Part shown: positions 44,920 to 54,614 of the stretch, piece after piece
Position numbering within the stretch: position 1 is the stretch's first letter
Layout: every line of letters begins with the position of its first letter
Assembly: GCF_000153325.1 (NCBI RefSeq)
Contig: NZ_CH724142.1
Coordinates: forward strand, 771,167 to 835,166
Reading direction: 5' to 3'
DNA from: Photobacterium sp. SKA34
GTDB lineage: Bacteria > Pseudomonadota > Gammaproteobacteria > Enterobacterales > Vibrionaceae
Length of the DNA stretch: 64,000 bases
The notes under the pieces: model-generated
The model's database searches: none
What the model saw: the letters and a program-made list of their open reading frames with translations, nothing else
Told to the model about the DNA's origin: nothing
Made by a program: the position numbers and the translations under genes

Positions 44920-45756
44920 ATGTTACTCGAAGGTATTGAAACCTTATTAGTGCTAGCAGAAGAAGGCACCATGAGCCGTACGGGAAGCCGTTTATATATC
45001 AGCCAGTCAGCCGTGAGCAAACGGATTGCCAAGCTAGAAGCGACATTAGGCACTAAGCTGATCATACCTGCGGGACGGTTAATTAAGCTAACCCCTGACG
45101 CCCATGCGCTGATTAACAATGTAGGGCCGAGTTTTAATGAAATTCGAGGGTTGATTTTTGAACATCAGAACCAAGACGATCAAAGCATTATTACGATTGA
45201 TTGCTCTGAAACCTTAGTCGCGGGTTATTTATCACAAGCGATGGGGCAATATTTCCAGCACGATAAATACATTTCAATTACCACTCACCATACCCCTGTG
45301 ATTGTCGAAAACGTACAATCCGGTAAGGCATCCATTGGCTTTTGTGCGGGGCATTTACCTTCACAATACAGTTTCATTGCTCAACACTTAATGGACGAAC
45401 CCTTCAAATTAGTTTTTAACCAACCACTAACGACCTTACCAAAAGCCATTTTGGTGAATGATTTAAAAAACCCTGCGAATATTTCTCAAGCCGCAGTATT
45501 ACAAAAATTAGGCATTATACCGTTAATGGAAATGGATTCTTATACCGCAGCAGCACAGCTAGGCTTGGCTGGTGTTGCTCCTGCCCTTGTACCTGACTCC
45601 ATTATAAAAACACTAAAGATTGAGGAAAAGTTCTGTTTTCAGTTTAAGGAACTTACAGAACTTATCCGCCCTATTTCTCTGATTTATCGTCAAAATAGTT
45701 ATAAGTTAACTCGAGTAAAAAACCTTGTCGATACAATCGCAGATCTCTTTACCTAA
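44920..45756 (+). CDS. LysR-family regulator
   Basis: 278 residues: N-terminal helix-turn-helix (LLVLAEEGTMSRTGSRLYISQSAVSKRIAKLEATLGT) and a shortened effector domain. The effector domain shows the usual closing strand pattern with GLAGVAPALVPDSI. It is transcribed away from the nitronate monooxygenase gene, the classic LysR arrangement, so that gene is the likely target. TATAAT at 44874-44879 may be its -10 element. Effector unknown. Confidence 0.82.
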   Translation: MLLEGIETLLVLAEEGTMSRTGSRLYISQSAVSKRIAKLEATLGTKLIIPAGRLIKLTPDAHALINNVGPSFNEIRGLIFEHQNQDDQSIITIDCSETLVAGYLSQAMGQYFQHDKYISITTHHTPVIVENVQSGKASIGFCAGHLPSQYSFIAQHLMDEPFKLVFNQPLTTLPKAILVNDLKNPANISQAAVLQKLGIIPLMEMDSYTAAAQLGLAGVAPALVPDSIIKTLKIEEKFCFQFKELTELIRPISLIYRQNSYKLTRVKNLVDTIADLFT

Positions 45757-45822
45757 ATTATTATTGTTGGTTTACGAATATAAATTTTTACTCAGTTCAT
45801 CGATCTATTTTAGTCATACATT

Positions 45823-47535
45823 TTAGCCAAGCCATATCGATTTAAAATCAAACCAGCCTAAACTGTTTAACTTGACACCTTGTGCACTTGGCGAACAACG
45901 CAACCTCAACCAATGATGAAATAAAGGTCGAATCCACATCTCTTTCAATACTTGAGCAATAAGGTCGTTCGATTGATATGAAGAGCTATGCCAAGAGTCC
46001 TCGAGTGCTTTCAACTTTTCAATATCATTGCCCATTATTGAAGCACGTATGACAGGAGTATTTAATAACCATTTAATACAGTTCCACGCCTTCGGTTCCG
46101 TAAACATCACAGAGCCAAGCCATATATCAATTTCAACCGTTCCCGATTCCCACTCATCATAATCAAGTGCTACTAATTCAATTATCACTCCCTGTACAGC
46201 AAGAATGTCTTTGATAGTAAGAGCAAACTGATAATGCTCATGATTATTCTTGGGATAACCAAGTTTAAAATATTGCTCTGGCGGTGGAGTAATTTCGTTA
46301 TACACAACAGTGTGCCAATATTTAGGCAGGAAGCTCTGTGCAATCATCCAATACTTCCGCTCTTCAATGGGTAAACCCAATAATAAATTGCACGGTTGTA
46401 ATTGCTGTTCAAACCAAGCCCTTACAGACTGATCTTTAAACGAACTATTTCGATGATCAAACAAGATAAAATATGCGCCTTGCTCTACTACATTTTCGAC
46501 TAACTGCTCATCTCTAGGGCTTCTTACATCGTTATCAACCCAAGCCGTTTGCTCAGTGTTTGCTGTAAGTTCAAAGTAATCCATCACTATATTTGGTTTA
46601 TCTTCACGCTTAGCTGGAAGAGTAATAATTTCAATTTCATCTAACAGCGCTCGATAACCAAAATACCGCTCATAGGCAATTAAATGTAATCGATGATGAT
46701 CATTAACAGCCACTTTGTAGGCACCTGTTCCTACAGGGTATTTATAAAAATCTTTCATTGCTTGATGATTTCTTGGCAGAATCATAGCGCTAGGATCTGC
46801 CAATAAAAGTGGTAAATTTAAACACGGCTTGTACAACTGAATAATAATAGAGCGGTCATCAACCGCTTTGACTGATTTGATATTTGAAAATGCAGGTTGG
46901 CGTCGTATGCATCGTAATAATGAATTAACCACATCCATTGAATCGAGCAGTTTGCCGTTATGAAAATATACTGACTGGCGTAAATAAAATTGCCATGTTA
47001 AAGAATCTTTTTGTTTCCAATAAAAGGAAATGTCGCCTTCCACTTCCTCTTTTTCCTCATTATATCGAGTTAATCCATTAAATATTTGATGGATTAAATG
47101 TACTTCAGAACGCCTTAAGGCTGTTCCTGGGTAAAGGTTGGGTAAGGTTCGATAATATGGCACTCGGAGTATATGTTGATCTTTTTCTACGCTATGTCCA
47201 AAGCGGCGAGAAAAGAACGACTGCAGTTTAATTTCATCATCTTTAACTAAGGAGATAGCTTCTTGGATCTGCCCTTTATCTACTAGTCTTTTTAAACATT
47301 CTTCATTAAATTCATCATGATCCATTAATAATCGCAGTTGAGAACGTTTGCTTCTTCCTGCACTTGATTCCCAGCATATCCAACCTTGCTCCTGCATTTG
47401 TAAAACAATATTTCGCGCATGCCGCTTTGAACAATATAGGATATCTGCAACTTCTTGTAATGTAATGGATTGAGTATGCACGCCTAACACGCTTACTAAC
47501 GATAAATACTTATTTTCAAGGTTTTGAGTAGACAT
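45823..47535 (-). CDS. SgrR-like regulator (DNA-binding domain fused to solute-binding domain)
   Basis: 570 residues. The first ~110 form the SgrR-type winged helix (LQEVADILYCSKRHARNIVLQMQEQGWICWESSAGRSKRSQL); from about residue 160 follows an oligopeptide-type extracellular-solute-binding fold kept in the cytoplasm (LIHQIFNGLTRYN, LRQSVYFHNGKLLDSMDVVNSL). SgrR in E. coli answers to sugar-phosphate stress through the small RNA SgrS; no sgrS-like RNA fits the 111-base gap here. It is divergent from a Gfo/Idh dehydrogenase operon, so it probably senses a sugar or its derivative and controls that operon. Confidence 0.85.
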   Translation of the reverse strand: MSTQNLENKYLSLVSVLGVHTQSITLQEVADILYCSKRHARNIVLQMQEQGWICWESSAGRSKRSQLRLLMDHDEFNEECLKRLVDKGQIQEAISLVKDDEIKLQSFFSRRFGHSVEKDQHILRVPYYRTLPNLYPGTALRRSEVHLIHQIFNGLTRYNEEKEEVEGDISFYWKQKDSLTWQFYLRQSVYFHNGKLLDSMDVVNSLLRCIRRQPAFSNIKSVKAVDDRSIIIQLYKPCLNLPLLLADPSAMILPRNHQAMKDFYKYPVGTGAYKVAVNDHHRLHLIAYERYFGYRALLDEIEIITLPAKREDKPNIVMDYFELTANTEQTAWVDNDVRSPRDEQLVENVVEQGAYFILFDHRNSSFKDQSVRAWFEQQLQPCNLLLGLPIEERKYWMIAQSFLPKYWHTVVYNEITPPPEQYFKLGYPKNNHEHYQFALTIKDILAVQGVIIELVALDYDEWESGTVEIDIWLGSVMFTEPKAWNCIKWLLNTPVIRASIMGNDIEKLKALEDSWHSSSYQSNDLIAQVLKEMWIRPLFHHWLRLRCSPSAQGVKLNSLGWFDFKSIWLG

Positions 47536-47646
47536 AAAAGATGAAACAAAATAATGAAATAAAACAATTTTATATCATTATTTTCTAACGCATTCTGTCC
47601 TCGCAAACCAACTTATCTATTTATCTACATTTTTAGGGAGCAAGAA

Positions 47647-48720
47647 ATGAGTAAGAAGACACTAAATATCGGTGTTTTAGGTTGTGGTGCTATCGCACAA
47701 GCTGCCCATTTTGAGAGCTGTACAAAAGCAAAAAATGCTGAACTATACGCAATATGTGATGTTGTAGATGAACTACGAGAACGCATGGCGGTGACACATG
47801 GCGCGAAAAAAGCGTACGCAAACTACGATGATATGTTGGCAGATCCTGAACTAGATGCCGTGATTATTGCGACATCAGATGCGTTTCATGTACCCGCATC
47901 AATTAAAGCTTTGGAAGCGGGTAAACATGTGCTCTGCGAAAAGCCCTTAGGTGTAACAATTGAAGAAGGGTTAGCGTTAAAAGAGGCAGAGGAAAAAAGC
48001 GGTAAACTGGTACAAGTCGCTCACATGAAACGCTTTGATATTGGAATTCAACAAGCGCGTAAATTCATTAATGAAAAAATGGGCAAATTAACCGCACTCA
48101 AAGCTTGGTATTGCGATTCAACTCATCGTTATACCGTAACAGATGCAGTACAACCCAAAATAGTGTTTAGCGGTGAATCTTTAAGACCGGAAGGTAACCC
48201 TAAGGCTAACTTGCAAACTTATTACATGTTGGCTCATGGCTCCCACTTAATCGATACGGCTCGATTTTTAGCAGGCGATATAATTTCTGTCCGCGCACGT
48301 TACAAAGACGATGCTGGTTTGCGTTGTTGGTTTGTCGAAACAGAATTTGCCAATGGTACACTCGGACATTTAGATTTAACGGTTTCAGTTCGAATGGACT
48401 GGCATGAAGGATTTCATGTATATGGAGAGAATGGCAGTATCCAAGCGAAAACTCAAAATCCATGGTACTTCCAAACATCGGAAGTCGATATTTTTGATGA
48501 AGCCACTGCTACAACTTATCGTCCTCTAGGGGCTGATGGTCACTTTTATAGACGCCAAGTAGAAGCGTTTGCAGACACAATTTTAAATGGTGCTCCAATG
48601 CTCGGAGCAACAATTGATGACGGCCTAGAATCTATTCGTGGCATGGTAGCAATCGCTAAATCGGTTGAGACAGGTGAAAAAGTTTACCTGGCAGATATGA
48701 AAGGTGGACTGGAATCATGA
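47647..48720 (+). CDS. Gfo/Idh/MocA-family oxidoreductase
   Basis: 357 residues with an N-terminal Rossmann fold (GVLGCGAIAQAAH) and the signature lysine-proline of the family in VLCEKPLGVT (about residue 100). The C-terminal domain has KAWYCDSTHRY and AHGSHLIDTARFLAG, which supplies the catalytic His/Asp. NAD(P)-dependent oxidation of a sugar, inositol or sugar acid is likely; substrate not deducible. GGGAG precedes the ATG. Its TGA overlaps the next gene's ATG by four bases (ATGA), so the three-gene operon is tightly coupled. Confidence 0.88.
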   Translation: MSKKTLNIGVLGCGAIAQAAHFESCTKAKNAELYAICDVVDELRERMAVTHGAKKAYANYDDMLADPELDAVIIATSDAFHVPASIKALEAGKHVLCEKPLGVTIEEGLALKEAEEKSGKLVQVAHMKRFDIGIQQARKFINEKMGKLTALKAWYCDSTHRYTVTDAVQPKIVFSGESLRPEGNPKANLQTYYMLAHGSHLIDTARFLAGDIISVRARYKDDAGLRCWFVETEFANGTLGHLDLTVSVRMDWHEGFHVYGENGSIQAKTQNPWYFQTSEVDIFDEATATTYRPLGADGHFYRRQVEAFADTILNGAPMLGATIDDGLESIRGMVAIAKSVETGEKVYLADMKGGLES

Positions 48721-49550
48721 AAATTGGTGTATTTGCGAAAACATATTCAGGTATAAGCCCTACAGAAGTTTTATTAAAAGTTCATAAAGCAGGCTACGAA
48801 TCAGTTGCTTATAATATGGTTTGCTCAAAACTTTCATCTCTCCCCCTTGAAGTAACAGATAATGTTATAGAAGAATTAATGATAAGTTCTTTGGCTACAA
48901 AGGTAGAGATAAGCTCTTTATCTGCCACTTATAATATGATTCATCAATCAAAACAGGTTAAAGATAATGGATTAACATCACTGCTTAATTTAGCCAGAGT
49001 AGCTAATTTAATTGGGTGTAACCTGATCACATTGTGTACAGGAACCCGTTGTCAAACAAACCAATGGCATGGCCATCCCGACAATAATTCACAACAGGCT
49101 TGGGACGAATTAGTTTCTGAAATGCGAAAAGCTATTCAGATAGCTGAGAAATACGACATATATCTAGGTATAGAGCCTGAATTATCAAATGTAATTAATT
49201 CAGCAACTAAGGCTAAACGATTAATCGAACAATTAGAAAGTGATCGTATCCGTATAATTTTTGATCCTGCTAATTTATTTGAACAAGTAACCTTAGCAGA
49301 GCAACATCATATTATTGAAGAAAGCTTCAATTTACTCGAGCCTTATATAATTCAAGCTCATGCGAAAGATCGTAACGCTGATGGTAGCTTTGGAGTAACA
49401 GGTAAAGGCATATTAGATTATGATTTTTACATTCGGATGCTTATTAATTCTGGCTTTCAAGGAGAGCTGATTGCTCATGGGTTCAGTGAGCAAGATGGCC
49501 AGTTTGTTTATGACTTCCTCCGAGAAAAAGTAATACAGGCAGGACAATAG
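48717..49550 (+). CDS. Sugar phosphate isomerase/epimerase-type TIM-barrel protein
   Basis: 277 residues of the xylose-isomerase-like TIM barrel (AP-endonuclease 2 superfamily). Metal-ligand positions are visible: GIEPELSNV (Glu), IFDPANLF (Asp), IIQAHAKDRN (His) and a late LIAHGF segment. Members pair with Gfo/Idh dehydrogenases in catabolism of inositols, ketosugars and dehydrated sugars. Overlaps the dehydrogenase gene by four bases; the hydrolase gene begins just one base after its stop. Codon use is more AT-rich than in the housekeeping genes. Confidence 0.82.
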   Translation: MKIGVFAKTYSGISPTEVLLKVHKAGYESVAYNMVCSKLSSLPLEVTDNVIEELMISSLATKVEISSLSATYNMIHQSKQVKDNGLTSLLNLARVANLIGCNLITLCTGTRCQTNQWHGHPDNNSQQAWDELVSEMRKAIQIAEKYDIYLGIEPELSNVINSATKAKRLIEQLESDRIRIIFDPANLFEQVTLAEQHHIIEESFNLLEPYIIQAHAKDRNADGSFGVTGKGILDYDFYIRMLINSGFQGELIAHGFSEQDGQFVYDFLREKVIQAGQ

Positions 49551-49551
49551 C

Positions 49552-50349
49552 ATGGAGCGTAAAACATTTATTCACAATGGAGTACAACTTTCTTATTTTG
49601 ATAGTGGTGGTAAGGGGGTTCCTCTAATTGTCCAACATGGATTAACTGGCGACTATTTTCAAACTAAGGAGATTTTTCCAAACATTGATCAACGCTGTAT
49701 TACCTTAGAATGTCGCGATCATGGGCACTCAGATATTGGTCCGATAAATGAATTGTCAATCACCACATTTACTAGCGATTTAAAGGCGTTAATGAGGCAC
49801 CTTGATATAAATATCGCTTATTTTTCTGGTATTTCAATGGGGGCAGCGATCGCGCTTCAATTTGCTTCACGTTACCCTAAAATGGTCAAAGAGCTTATTC
49901 TTATTCGTCCAGCATGGGAACTTAAAGCAAGCCCTATAAACTTAGAACCATTTAAAGCTGTGGCCGACTTTGTTGAAGTTTATGGTTGTCAAAAAGGTCT
50001 AGAGCATTATCTCAATTCTGAAGCTTATCAAAAAGTATTATTACAATCTTCTGATAATGCTAATTCTCTAAGAAACTTGTTTGATCAACCCGCTTCAAAC
50101 TTAATTTCTATACTACGGAAAATTACAACTTGTGAGCCTAATGCTACTCCCTCAATAATTAATTTAAATAAAATAAATGTGACGTCACTATTTACAGAAA
50201 ATGATTATTTACACCCTATTGATAAAGCGAAATCAATGTCACAACATTTTGAGCGATGTGAAGTAATTCAAATATGCAATAAATCAAAAGATAAGCAACA
50301 ATATATTAATGATTGCAAAAGAGTGTTTTTAAATATCGTAGAAAAGTAA
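49552..50349 (+). CDS. Alpha/beta-hydrolase fold protein
   Basis: 265 residues. Seen are the oxyanion stretch VQHGLTGDYF, the nucleophile elbow SGISMGAA (Ser about residue 94) and a candidate acid in LFTENDYLHP. The catalytic histidine expected near the C-terminus, usually in a GH motif after a strand, is replaced by VIQICNKSKDKQQYIND, where no histidine appears, so hydrolase activity is doubtful or uses another His. It ends the operon with the oxidoreductase and the TIM-barrel protein; lactone or ester cleavage is the role such members usually have. Confidence 0.78.
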   Translation: MERKTFIHNGVQLSYFDSGGKGVPLIVQHGLTGDYFQTKEIFPNIDQRCITLECRDHGHSDIGPINELSITTFTSDLKALMRHLDINIAYFSGISMGAAIALQFASRYPKMVKELILIRPAWELKASPINLEPFKAVADFVEVYGCQKGLEHYLNSEAYQKVLLQSSDNANSLRNLFDQPASNLISILRKITTCEPNATPSIINLNKINVTSLFTENDYLHPIDKAKSMSQHFERCEVIQICNKSKDKQQYINDCKRVFLNIVEK

Positions 50350-50462
50350 TCTCGGTACTTACTCTAGCAATGTTAGGTATTTAGTCTCTAAACAGGGAAA
50401 GATGTAACAGAGTATCACTAACTTAAAAGAACTTTACTGTTATTTGAATTATAAAAGAGGAA

Positions 50463-50534
50463 TTGGCGATAAATGTTGTTTTGAATGCAGACCTAGCCAA
50501 ACTAACGTGTCCTTTTAATATCATTTATCGCCAA
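50463..50534. repeat. 13-bp inverted repeat after the hydrolase gene
   Basis: TTGGCGATAAATG (50463-50475) and CATTTATCGCCAA (50522-50534) are exact inverted copies 46 bases apart. On the plus strand AAATTTTTAA follows, so it may terminate the operon; the long loop is unusual for an intrinsic terminator. Confidence 0.55.
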
Positions 50535-50553
50535 AATTTTTAATATTCAGTTG

Positions 50554-51345
50554 TTATAAAGCAAATTGAAACCATTGTGGGTGTTGTTCCCAAAGCAATT
50601 TGATCGCCATTATCATCGACATGATAATAACCATAGGGCGAATAAACTTTTGTCCTTTATTAATAACAATGTGTGCCCCTAAGCGCGCACCGATAAAGCC
50701 ACCTATTGCCATAATTAAACCCAGTTTCCAAATAGGCAGCCCCGCGATAATAAAAAATGTAAGCGCAGCGATATTAGAAGTGAAGTTTAATATTTTGGTT
50801 CTCGCTGTTGCCTCAACTAGGCCAAACTTGGCAATCGCAATAAAACAAATGGTAAATAATGATCCAGTTCCTGGGCCAAAAAAACCATCATAAAAGCCAA
50901 TAGATGTACCCACGGCAAAAGCAAACATCGCTTCTGATAGTTTTGGATCGCCCTGCGGTTTACCAATATTAGGGCTAAAAAGAAAATACAGTGATACAAA
51001 TATTAATAAAAGAGGAATAAGACTGGTTAATATACCTGCATCAATATGTTGAACCAACAACGCGCCAATCGCTGAGCCTGTAAAGGTACAGGCAATGGCT
51101 AAACGCATGTCTTTAAGTTTTACTAATCCATTACGGACAAAGTACAAAGATGCTGAAAAACTACCAAATGAACTTTGTAATTTGTTGGTAGCCAATACTT
51201 GCGCCGGTGGGATACCTACTGAAAGTAGTGCCGGTACGGTTAATAGCCCCCCGCCCCCTGCGATGGCATCTATAAAACCAGCTAATCCAGCAACAAAAAA
51301 CAATATTACAAATATCTCTAACGTTAATTCCATTTCCCGTCTCAT
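50554..51345 (-). CDS. TSUP-family (TauE/SafE) transporter, YfcA-like
   Basis: 263 residues, about eight spans with the two inverted halves typical of the sulphite/organosulphur exporter family. The GFIDAIAGGGGLLTVPALLSVG and ATNKLQSSFGSFSA stretches, and GFYDGFFGPGTGSLF in the second half, match E. coli YfcA closely. Substrate unknown; sulphite, sulphoacetate or similar anions are exported by relatives. Start at ATG 51345 after AAGG, or at ATG 51333, which is equally acceptable. Single gene by context. Confidence 0.86.
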   Translation of the reverse strand: MRREMELTLEIFVILFFVAGLAGFIDAIAGGGGLLTVPALLSVGIPPAQVLATNKLQSSFGSFSASLYFVRNGLVKLKDMRLAIACTFTGSAIGALLVQHIDAGILTSLIPLLLIFVSLYFLFSPNIGKPQGDPKLSEAMFAFAVGTSIGFYDGFFGPGTGSLFTICFIAIAKFGLVEATARTKILNFTSNIAALTFFIIAGLPIWKLGLIMAIGGFIGARLGAHIVINKGQKFIRPMVIIMSMIMAIKLLWEQHPQWFQFAL

Positions 51346-51476
51346 CGTTACCTTTTATTAAGTAACTTGATAATAACGTTATGAATAAAAATGCAATAGC
51401 GAAAAACAAGATAATAACCTATTCCACATTGGAATAGGTTGCTTGTGATATGTATTTAAAATTGGAAACCTTTAGG

Positions 51477-51929
51477 TTATTTACGGTTTCTACACATTTC
51501 TGCGGGAAAAGAAAGCTGCACCATCATATAGCGTTTAAAGGTTTCCTCATACGGCTGATCATCTAACGCTTTTTGCATACACAATAGCCATGCATCTTTT
51601 TCTGCTAAACCAATATCTAAATGACGGTGCGCACCCGGTATATTGATTGAGCCATACATTTCTGCGTATCGAGAAGGGCCACCCATCCAGCCGACTAAAA
51701 ATGTAGTTAGTTTAGCTTTAGATTCCGTTAAGTCAGGACTATGCATAGCACGTACTTTGGCAGCAACGGGTAAGGTATCCATGTAGTAATAAAAGGCATC
51801 CACTAATTGTTTTACCCCCAGCTCACCACCAGCCGCTTGTAAGGTGCTATCTCCCACCCCATATACTGGCGCTTTTGCTTTCTTTACACCTGAAAAATCA
51901 TCTTGCTCTGGGTATTCTGAACTATCCAA
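51477..51929 (-). CDS. Group II truncated hemoglobin (YjbI-like)
   Basis: About 150 residues. It follows the group II 2-on-2 globin pattern: STLQAAGGELGVKQLVDAFYYYMDTLP, FLVGWMGGPSRYAEMYGS and the proximal-histidine region GAHRHLDIG, with heme-contacting Trp in the KDAWLLCMQ helix. Probable role in O2 or NO handling in the cytoplasm. No ATG is available; TTG 51929 gives the family-length protein, with GTGAG about ten bases before it. A terminator and a TATAAT (minus strand, 51967-51972) separate it from torA, so it is its own unit. Confidence 0.82.
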   Translation of the reverse strand: MDSSEYPEQDDFSGVKKAKAPVYGVGDSTLQAAGGELGVKQLVDAFYYYMDTLPVAAKVRAMHSPDLTESKAKLTTFLVGWMGGPSRYAEMYGSINIPGAHRHLDIGLAEKDAWLLCMQKALDDQPYEETFKRYMMVQLSFPAEMCRNRK

Positions 51930-51966
51930 TCTCGACTCACTGTCTTTTACTGCTTTTGTTTATTTT

Positions 51967-51972
51967 ATTATA
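51967..51972 (-). promoter_or_regulatory. -10 element for the truncated globin gene
   Basis: Perfect TATAAT on the minus strand, just past the torA terminator; start expected about 51960, 30 bases before the TTG. No good -35 is seen. Confidence 0.45.
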
Positions 51973-51977
51973 TCTAA

Positions 51978-52015
51978 AAACAATAAAGAGCCATGTTACT
52001 GACTCTTTATTGTTT
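51978..52015 (-). terminator. Terminator of torA
   Basis: Perfect 13-bp stem AAACAATAAAGAG (51978-51990)/CTCTTTATTGTTT (52003-52015); on the minus strand the second arm ends in GTTTTTAG. Confidence 0.85.
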
Positions 52016-52062
52016 GCTGGATGTCACAACAATCGTTGATTTACTGCTGCAGTTATAGCGGC

Positions 52063-54543
52063 TTAACTCACATAAATTGGCCCACTAAATGAAGTCACAG
52101 GCGGTACTTTGCCAGTGAATTTTTCAATATCGACAACAACGGTATTGGCACTTGTTGCTTGCGCTAGCTCTGAGGATGGAATATCAATGGTGACCGTATT
52201 AGGATCGCCATAAGTATCAATCGCACCAATGTCGTTATTCAACGGCCCAAACCATGCTCCTTCGTAAATCCTTATTACGCCTGTTGGGTAATCCTCCGAT
52301 AATACCGCCCCTGCTAATAACTGGCCGCGATCGTTAAAGACTCGAACAATATCACCGTCTTTAATACCTTTTTTCTTAGCATCTTCAGGGTTGATATAAA
52401 CGGGTTCATGATCTTTTACAGCATAGGTATTACGGTACTTTTCAGAATCACACATTTGTGAGTGTAAGCGTTTATTTGGATGGCAAGATTGCAGCCAGAA
52501 TGGAAATTGCTCCGATTTCGGTCCACCATGAGAGCGCTCTTCTTTTTCAAACCACATTGGGTGGCCTTGGCAATGTTCATAGTTATAGCGTGCTATTTTT
52601 CGGCTATAAATTTCAATAAACCCTGACGGTGTACCCAGTGAATTGATTTCAGGATCATTTCGGAACGCTTCGTGGCTCACATAGGTCTGGTCGGTTTTAA
52701 ATTCGACGATGCCATTTTTCCAAAACTCATTAAATTCTGGCATCGGGTTTTTATCTTTATTTGCATCACGACAATCATTATAGAGATCTTGTATCCACTG
52801 CATTTCTGTCATGCCACGAGTATATTGCTTACTTTTACCAAATCGTTCGGTAAGTTCGGTGAAAATTTGAAAATCTGTTTTTGATTGGTATAAGGGATCA
52901 ACCAATTTATGCATCGCCAACACACCAGCAGTTGAGTATGTACCGTATTGGTCAAGATCATTACGTTCAAACTGTGTACATGCCGGTAATACGATATCGG
53001 AGAAACGACAGGTTGGTGTCCATGTATAATCAATATTCACAACTGTTTGTAGCTTTCTGAACGCTTCTTTCATTCGGTTACGTTGTTGATGGTGATTCCA
53101 TGGGTTACAACCACTAAATACCATCATTTTAATATCGGGTAATACTACATTACTGCCGTTATATTTTATCTTTTTCCCCGGCTCCATAATCGAATCAATC
53201 CACCGAGCAACTGGAATTACTGCGCTATAGCCTTTGAAGTCATTATTATTCCAGATGGGCTCTTGCCCTTCATCGACATTTCGTGGAAAACCACCCGGCC
53301 CCGCTGCGGTACTAAATGGTAACCCAACGCCACTATAGAAATGAGAATAAGACACCCCACCTCCAGGTAAACCAATTTGCCCAAGCATGGATGCCAATAC
53401 CGCTCCCATCCAATACGGCTGTTCACCATGTTGCTGGCGCTGTACAGCCCAGCCAAACATTATCATGGTGCGATCTTTTACTAAGCGACGAGCAAATTTA
53501 CGAATATCATCGGCTTTAACGCCACAAATCTTTTCTGCCCATTCAGGGGTTTTCTCGATTTTATCTTGACCTGTGCCAAGTAAATACGGCAAAAATTCAT
53601 CAAATCCTAAGGTATAAATTTCTAAAAATTGTTTATCGTATAGGTTTTCTTTGTACAAGGTATGAGCAATACCTAACATGAAAGGAACATCGGTTTGGGG
53701 ATTAACGTATTGGTGTTCACAGCCGAAATATTTTTGGCTTTTCGACACCACAGGATCGACTGATATCATGGTGATCTCGCCCTTTGCGACTTTGTCTTTT
53801 AACTGGGCATAATATCCATAAGAGTCGTGCGTTTCACACTGCCAACCAACTTGGCTATTTTTAATCGGATCGTTAGACCACCAGATTAAGGTTTTGGTCT
53901 CTTTTAATATAGTTGTCCATGTCGTTGCTTGAGCATATACCTCGGTAGAGCCAAGTACATAAGGTAAGATAGTTTGTCCAGCTCCCGTTGAGTAATCTCC
54001 CACTTTTTTAATAAAATTACCATGCATACCCACTGCACGTTGCATGTGTGATGTACAACTTTGGAACTGCCCTGTTTCACGCCAGCCTGTTTGTCCCGCA
54101 TGAAGTGCCCAAGGGCCATAATCTTTTTGGATACGTTGTAATTCTTGATAGAAGAGATCTAGCGCTTCATCCCACGTTACTCGAACAAAGCGATTGTTAC
54201 CTCGTGTTTCGCCACTGTATTTGTTTTTCTTAAGCCAGTCTAACCGCACCATAGGATAACGAATTCTTGAAGGGCTATAAATTATCCCTTTAATTCCGTT
54301 TAACATATCTGTTGGGTGCTTATCTAATTCAAAGGGCTTAATTTCTGCGACTTGACCATTATAAATACGCGCTCTAAATGCTCCCCAATGTGAACCTGTC
54401 ACTTTCCAAATACCCGGTGGCTCTGTTGATTTTGTGACTTCTTCAGCAGCCTTAGCCGCTTGCATCAACAATCCAGGACCAATAACAGAAGCGGCACTCG
54501 TAGTTGCTAAACCTTGCAAAAATTTACGTCTACTCAGTGACAT
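52063..54543 (-). CDS. torA: Periplasmic trimethylamine-N-oxide reductase TorA
   Basis: Molybdenum (bis-MGD) enzyme that reduces TMAO to trimethylamine as terminal acceptor in anaerobic respiration; electrons come from TorC. 826 residues. A twin-arginine signal opens it ([20 protein letters not shown]). The molybdenum-coordinating serine is in VGDYSTGAG; other marks are [16 protein letters not shown] and [19 protein letters not shown] precedes the ATG. The usual dedicated chaperone gene torD is not next to it; a globin gene follows instead. A strong hairpin lies between torC and torA. Confidence 0.95.
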   Translation of the reverse strand: MSLSRRKFLQGLATTSAASVIGPGLLMQAAKAAEEVTKSTEPPGIWKVTGSHWGAFRARIYNGQVAEIKPFELDKHPTDMLNGIKGIIYSPSRIRYPMVRLDWLKKNKYSGETRGNNRFVRVTWDEALDLFYQELQRIQKDYGPWALHAGQTGWRETGQFQSCTSHMQRAVGMHGNFIKKVGDYSTGAGQTILPYVLGSTEVYAQATTWTTILKETKTLIWWSNDPIKNSQVGWQCETHDSYGYYAQLKDKVAKGEITMISVDPVVSKSQKYFGCEHQYVNPQTDVPFMLGIAHTLYKENLYDKQFLEIYTLGFDEFLPYLLGTGQDKIEKTPEWAEKICGVKADDIRKFARRLVKDRTMIMFGWAVQRQQHGEQPYWMGAVLASMLGQIGLPGGGVSYSHFYSGVGLPFSTAAGPGGFPRNVDEGQEPIWNNNDFKGYSAVIPVARWIDSIMEPGKKIKYNGSNVVLPDIKMMVFSGCNPWNHHQQRNRMKEAFRKLQTVVNIDYTWTPTCRFSDIVLPACTQFERNDLDQYGTYSTAGVLAMHKLVDPLYQSKTDFQIFTELTERFGKSKQYTRGMTEMQWIQDLYNDCRDANKDKNPMPEFNEFWKNGIVEFKTDQTYVSHEAFRNDPEINSLGTPSGFIEIYSRKIARYNYEHCQGHPMWFEKEERSHGGPKSEQFPFWLQSCHPNKRLHSQMCDSEKYRNTYAVKDHEPVYINPEDAKKKGIKDGDIVRVFNDRGQLLAGAVLSEDYPTGVIRIYEGAWFGPLNNDIGAIDTYGDPNTVTIDIPSSELAQATSANTVVVDIEKFTGKVPPVTSFSGPIYVS

Positions 54544-54570
54544 AAAAAATTCCTCACGATTAAAACGTAA

Positions 54571-54607
54571 AAAGGTTGCTGAACATGATGTATGTTTAGC
54601 AACCTTT
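54571..54607 (-). terminator. Hairpin in the torC-torA gap
   Basis: AAAGGTTGCT (54571-54580) pairs with AGCAACCTTT (54598-54607); on the minus strand the stem is followed by TTTTACGTTTT. It sits within 71 bases between torC and torA, so it could attenuate torA or protect the upstream mRNA. Confidence 0.7.
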
Positions 54608-54614
54608 AGTTTGA

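Noticed and set aside
47536..47646. SgrS-like small RNA next to the SgrR-like gene
   Set aside because: The 111-base gap must hold two promoters; no terminator and no sequence like an SgrS pairing region is seen.
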